DNA of 64,000 bases. It comes from Exiguobacterium sp. FSL W8-0210 (GTDB lineage: Bacteria > Bacillota > Bacilli > Exiguobacteriales > Exiguobacteriaceae). The position numbers and the translations under genes were made by a program. Shown piece after piece: positions 62,633 to 64,000 of this stretch. Numbering within the stretch: the first letter of the stretch is position 1; the number at the start of each line of letters is the position of its first letter. Where the stretch lies: NCBI RefSeq assembly GCF_038006045.1, contig NZ_JBBOUK010000001.1, positions 2,149,001-2,213,000 on the forward strand. Reading direction: 5' to 3'. The notes below the pieces were generated by a model. It had not been told where the DNA came from. It saw only the letters and a list, made by a program, of their open reading frames with translations, and searched no databases.

Positions 62633-64000
62633 TCAACTGCTTTCTTCGAGTTGTTTGGCACGTTCTTCTTCAACGAGAACACGGCGGAGAATCTTACCAA
62701 CGAACGTCTTCGGTAACTCTTGCCGGAATTCGTACTGCTTCGGTACTTTGAACGATGCTAACTGTTTACGACAGAATTGATCGAGTTCTTCTTCCGTGAC
62801 CGTCATCTCATCCTTGACGACGATGAACGCCTTGACGGTCTCTCCGCGGTAGACATCTGGAACACCGATGACGACCGCTTCTTTGACGGCTGGGTGTTCA
62901 TATAGGATTTCTTCGACTTCACGTGGATAAATGTTGAATCCAGAAGCAATGATTAAATCTTTTTTCCGATCGACGATTCGGAAGTAATGATCCTCACCGA
63001 TATATCCAAGGTCTCCCGTATGCAACCAACCGTTTCGCAGAACCGCTTGCGTGTCTTCTGGTCGTTTCCAGTATCCTTTCATGACTTGCGGACCTGTGAC
63101 GATGATCTCACCAATCTCACCTGGAGCAGCTGGTGTCTCTCCGTCTGCTTTGACGATTTTCGCTTGCGTATCGGGCACCGGAATACCGACCGTTCCAGGA
63201 ATCCGACGATCCCAGATACAGTTCGTATGCGTCACCGGACTCGTTTCAGACAGACCGTATCCTTCAACGATCCGCCCACCCGTCAGCGCTTCGAATTTTT
63301 CCTGCACTTCGACAGGTAGTGGAGCTGAACCAGAAATACAGGCTTCAATCGAAGAGAGATCATACTTCTTCAGCTTCGGATGATTCAATAGACCGACATA
63401 CATCGTCGGAGCACCTGGGAACAGATTCGGTTTTTCCTTATGAATCGTCTTGAGTACCTGTTCGATATCGAATTTTGGAACGATGATTTGTTCATAGGCA
63501 TTAAATATGCCGAAATTAAGGTTACACGTCATGCCATAGACATGGAAATAAGGAACGACTGCTAACAGCTTCCGTCCATCTCCTCGATTATATTTATAGA
63601 ACCAGTTGTCAATCTGTTCGACGTTTGCACTCAAATTGAAGTGTGTCAACATGACACCTTTGGGTGCGCCTGTCGTTCCACCCGTATATTGGAGAACCGC
63701 GACGTCCTCCTTCGGTTGAATCGCGACTGGTGTAATCGGCTCATACCCCCGCAAAGATAAAAACGGAATCGAACCTGTCGTATCAATGATGATGTTGTTA
63801 TCTTTCCGTGCTTTAATCGGATACAGTTTATTTTTAGGGAAGGGAAGGTAATCCGCGATACTTGTCGTCACGACCGTCTTAAGTGTCGTCGCCGCCTTGA
63901 CACGAGACGCTTTCGGATAAAGTAGATCGAGCGTCACGAGTAGATGTGCTCCTGAATCGACGAGAATCTGTTCAAGTTCACGGTCTGTATAGAGTGGATT
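62633..64000 (-). CDS. lcfA: Long-chain fatty-acid-CoA ligase, partial at N-terminus
   Basis: The frame is open to the right edge, so 455 C-terminal residues are present and the start is missing. It has the AMP-binding motif LQYTGGTTGAPKGVMLTH, EGYGLSETSPVTH and GWLHTGDLGYIGEDHYFRIV with RKKDLIIASGFNIYP, and the C-terminal lysine (KTFVGKILRR). The enzyme activates fatty acids for beta-oxidation, matching fadR and etfBA downstream. Chain-length specificity is not readable; the gene could also be named fadD. Confidence 0.95.
   Translation of the reverse strand, partial: NPLYTDRELEQILVDSGAHLLVTLDLLYPKASRVKAATTLKTVVTTSIADYLPFPKNKLYPIKARKDNNIIIDTTGSIPFLSLRGYEPITPVAIQPKEDVAVLQYTGGTTGAPKGVMLTHFNLSANVEQIDNWFYKYNRGDGRKLLAVVPYFHVYGMTCNLNFGIFNAYEQIIVPKFDIEQVLKTIHKEKPNLFPGAPTMYVGLLNHPKLKKYDLSSIEACISGSAPLPVEVQEKFEALTGGRIVEGYGLSETSPVTHTNCIWDRRIPGTVGIPVPDTQAKIVKADGETPAAPGEIGEIIVTGPQVMKGYWKRPEDTQAVLRNGWLHTGDLGYIGEDHYFRIVDRKKDLIIASGFNIYPREVEEILYEHPAVKEAVVIGVPDVYRGETVKAFIVVKDEMTVTEEELDQFCRKQLASFKVPKQYEFRQELPKTFVGKILRRVLVEEERAKQLEESS

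Overview
The window is a core chromosomal segment of a low-GC Gram-positive bacterium of the order Bacillales. Gene content and order closely follow the Bacillus subtilis blocks sdhCAB-ysmA-racE-rph-ysnAB-tig-clpX-lon-ysxC-hemACDBL-valS-folC-[comC]-maf-radC-mreBCD-minCD-rplU-ysxB-rpmA-spo0B-obg and yslB-uvrC-trxA-etfAB-fadR-lcfA. The sporulation and germination genes I expect in this map are missing (gerE, gerM, lonB, spoVID, spoIIB, spoIVFA/FB), while a spo0B-like gene remains. Together with a type IV pilus cluster at the comC position, this points to a non-sporulating member such as Exiguobacterium. The genus is an inference; no 16S rRNA is present.

Layout. 1-3.96 kb: a partial CorC/HlyC-type protein, obg, spo0B-like, rpmA, the L27-processing protease prp and rplU with its leader. 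4-11 kb: a ribonuclease E/G, minD, minC, mreD, mreC, mreB, radC, maf. 10.9-20.3 kb (minus strand): a type IV pilus operon, in transcription order a VanW/G5-like protein, a small membrane protein, pilB, pilT, pilC, the major pilin, the prepilin peptidase, a pilM-pilN fusion and a pilO-like gene. 20.5-23.2 kb (plus strand): three minor prepilins. 23.3-27.6 kb (minus): an ankyrin-repeat membrane protein and a 1199-residue secreted protein that may work with the pilus. 27.7-37.3 kb: folC, valS under a T-box, and the haem genes hemL, hemB, hemD, hemC, hemA. 37.4-44.5 kb: an AI-2E-family membrane protein, ysxC, lon, clpX, tig. 44.6-49.9 kb: two unknown envelope or regulatory candidates, tRNA-Arg, ysnB-like, rdgB, rph, murI, ptsH, a thioesterase. 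50-53.2 kb: sdhCAB. 53.4-56 kb: yslB-like, yvbH-like and a 1440-bp IS3-family element. 56-64 kb: uvrC, a flavin disulfide-reductase-like protein, a VOC protein, trxA, etfA, etfB, fadR and a partial fatty-acyl-CoA ligase.

How it fits together. Most genes are housekeeping: ribosome assembly, cell shape and division-site selection, protein quality control, haem synthesis, respiration and beta-oxidation. The accessory part is the 10.9-27.6 kb pilus island. It holds a complete inner-membrane motor (extension ATPase with an apparent c-di-GMP-type N-terminal motif, retraction ATPase, platform, PilMN/PilO), the pilin processing enzyme, one major and three minor pilins, and a secreted protein with an EF-hand-like loop.

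Regulatory sites read from sequence: a PerR-like box on the hemA promoter, a CtsR-like box upstream of clpX, a FadR box before fadR, a Val-specific T-box before valS and an L21 leader. The only clear mobile element sits exactly in the loop of the shared terminator between the yvbH-like gene and uvrC.
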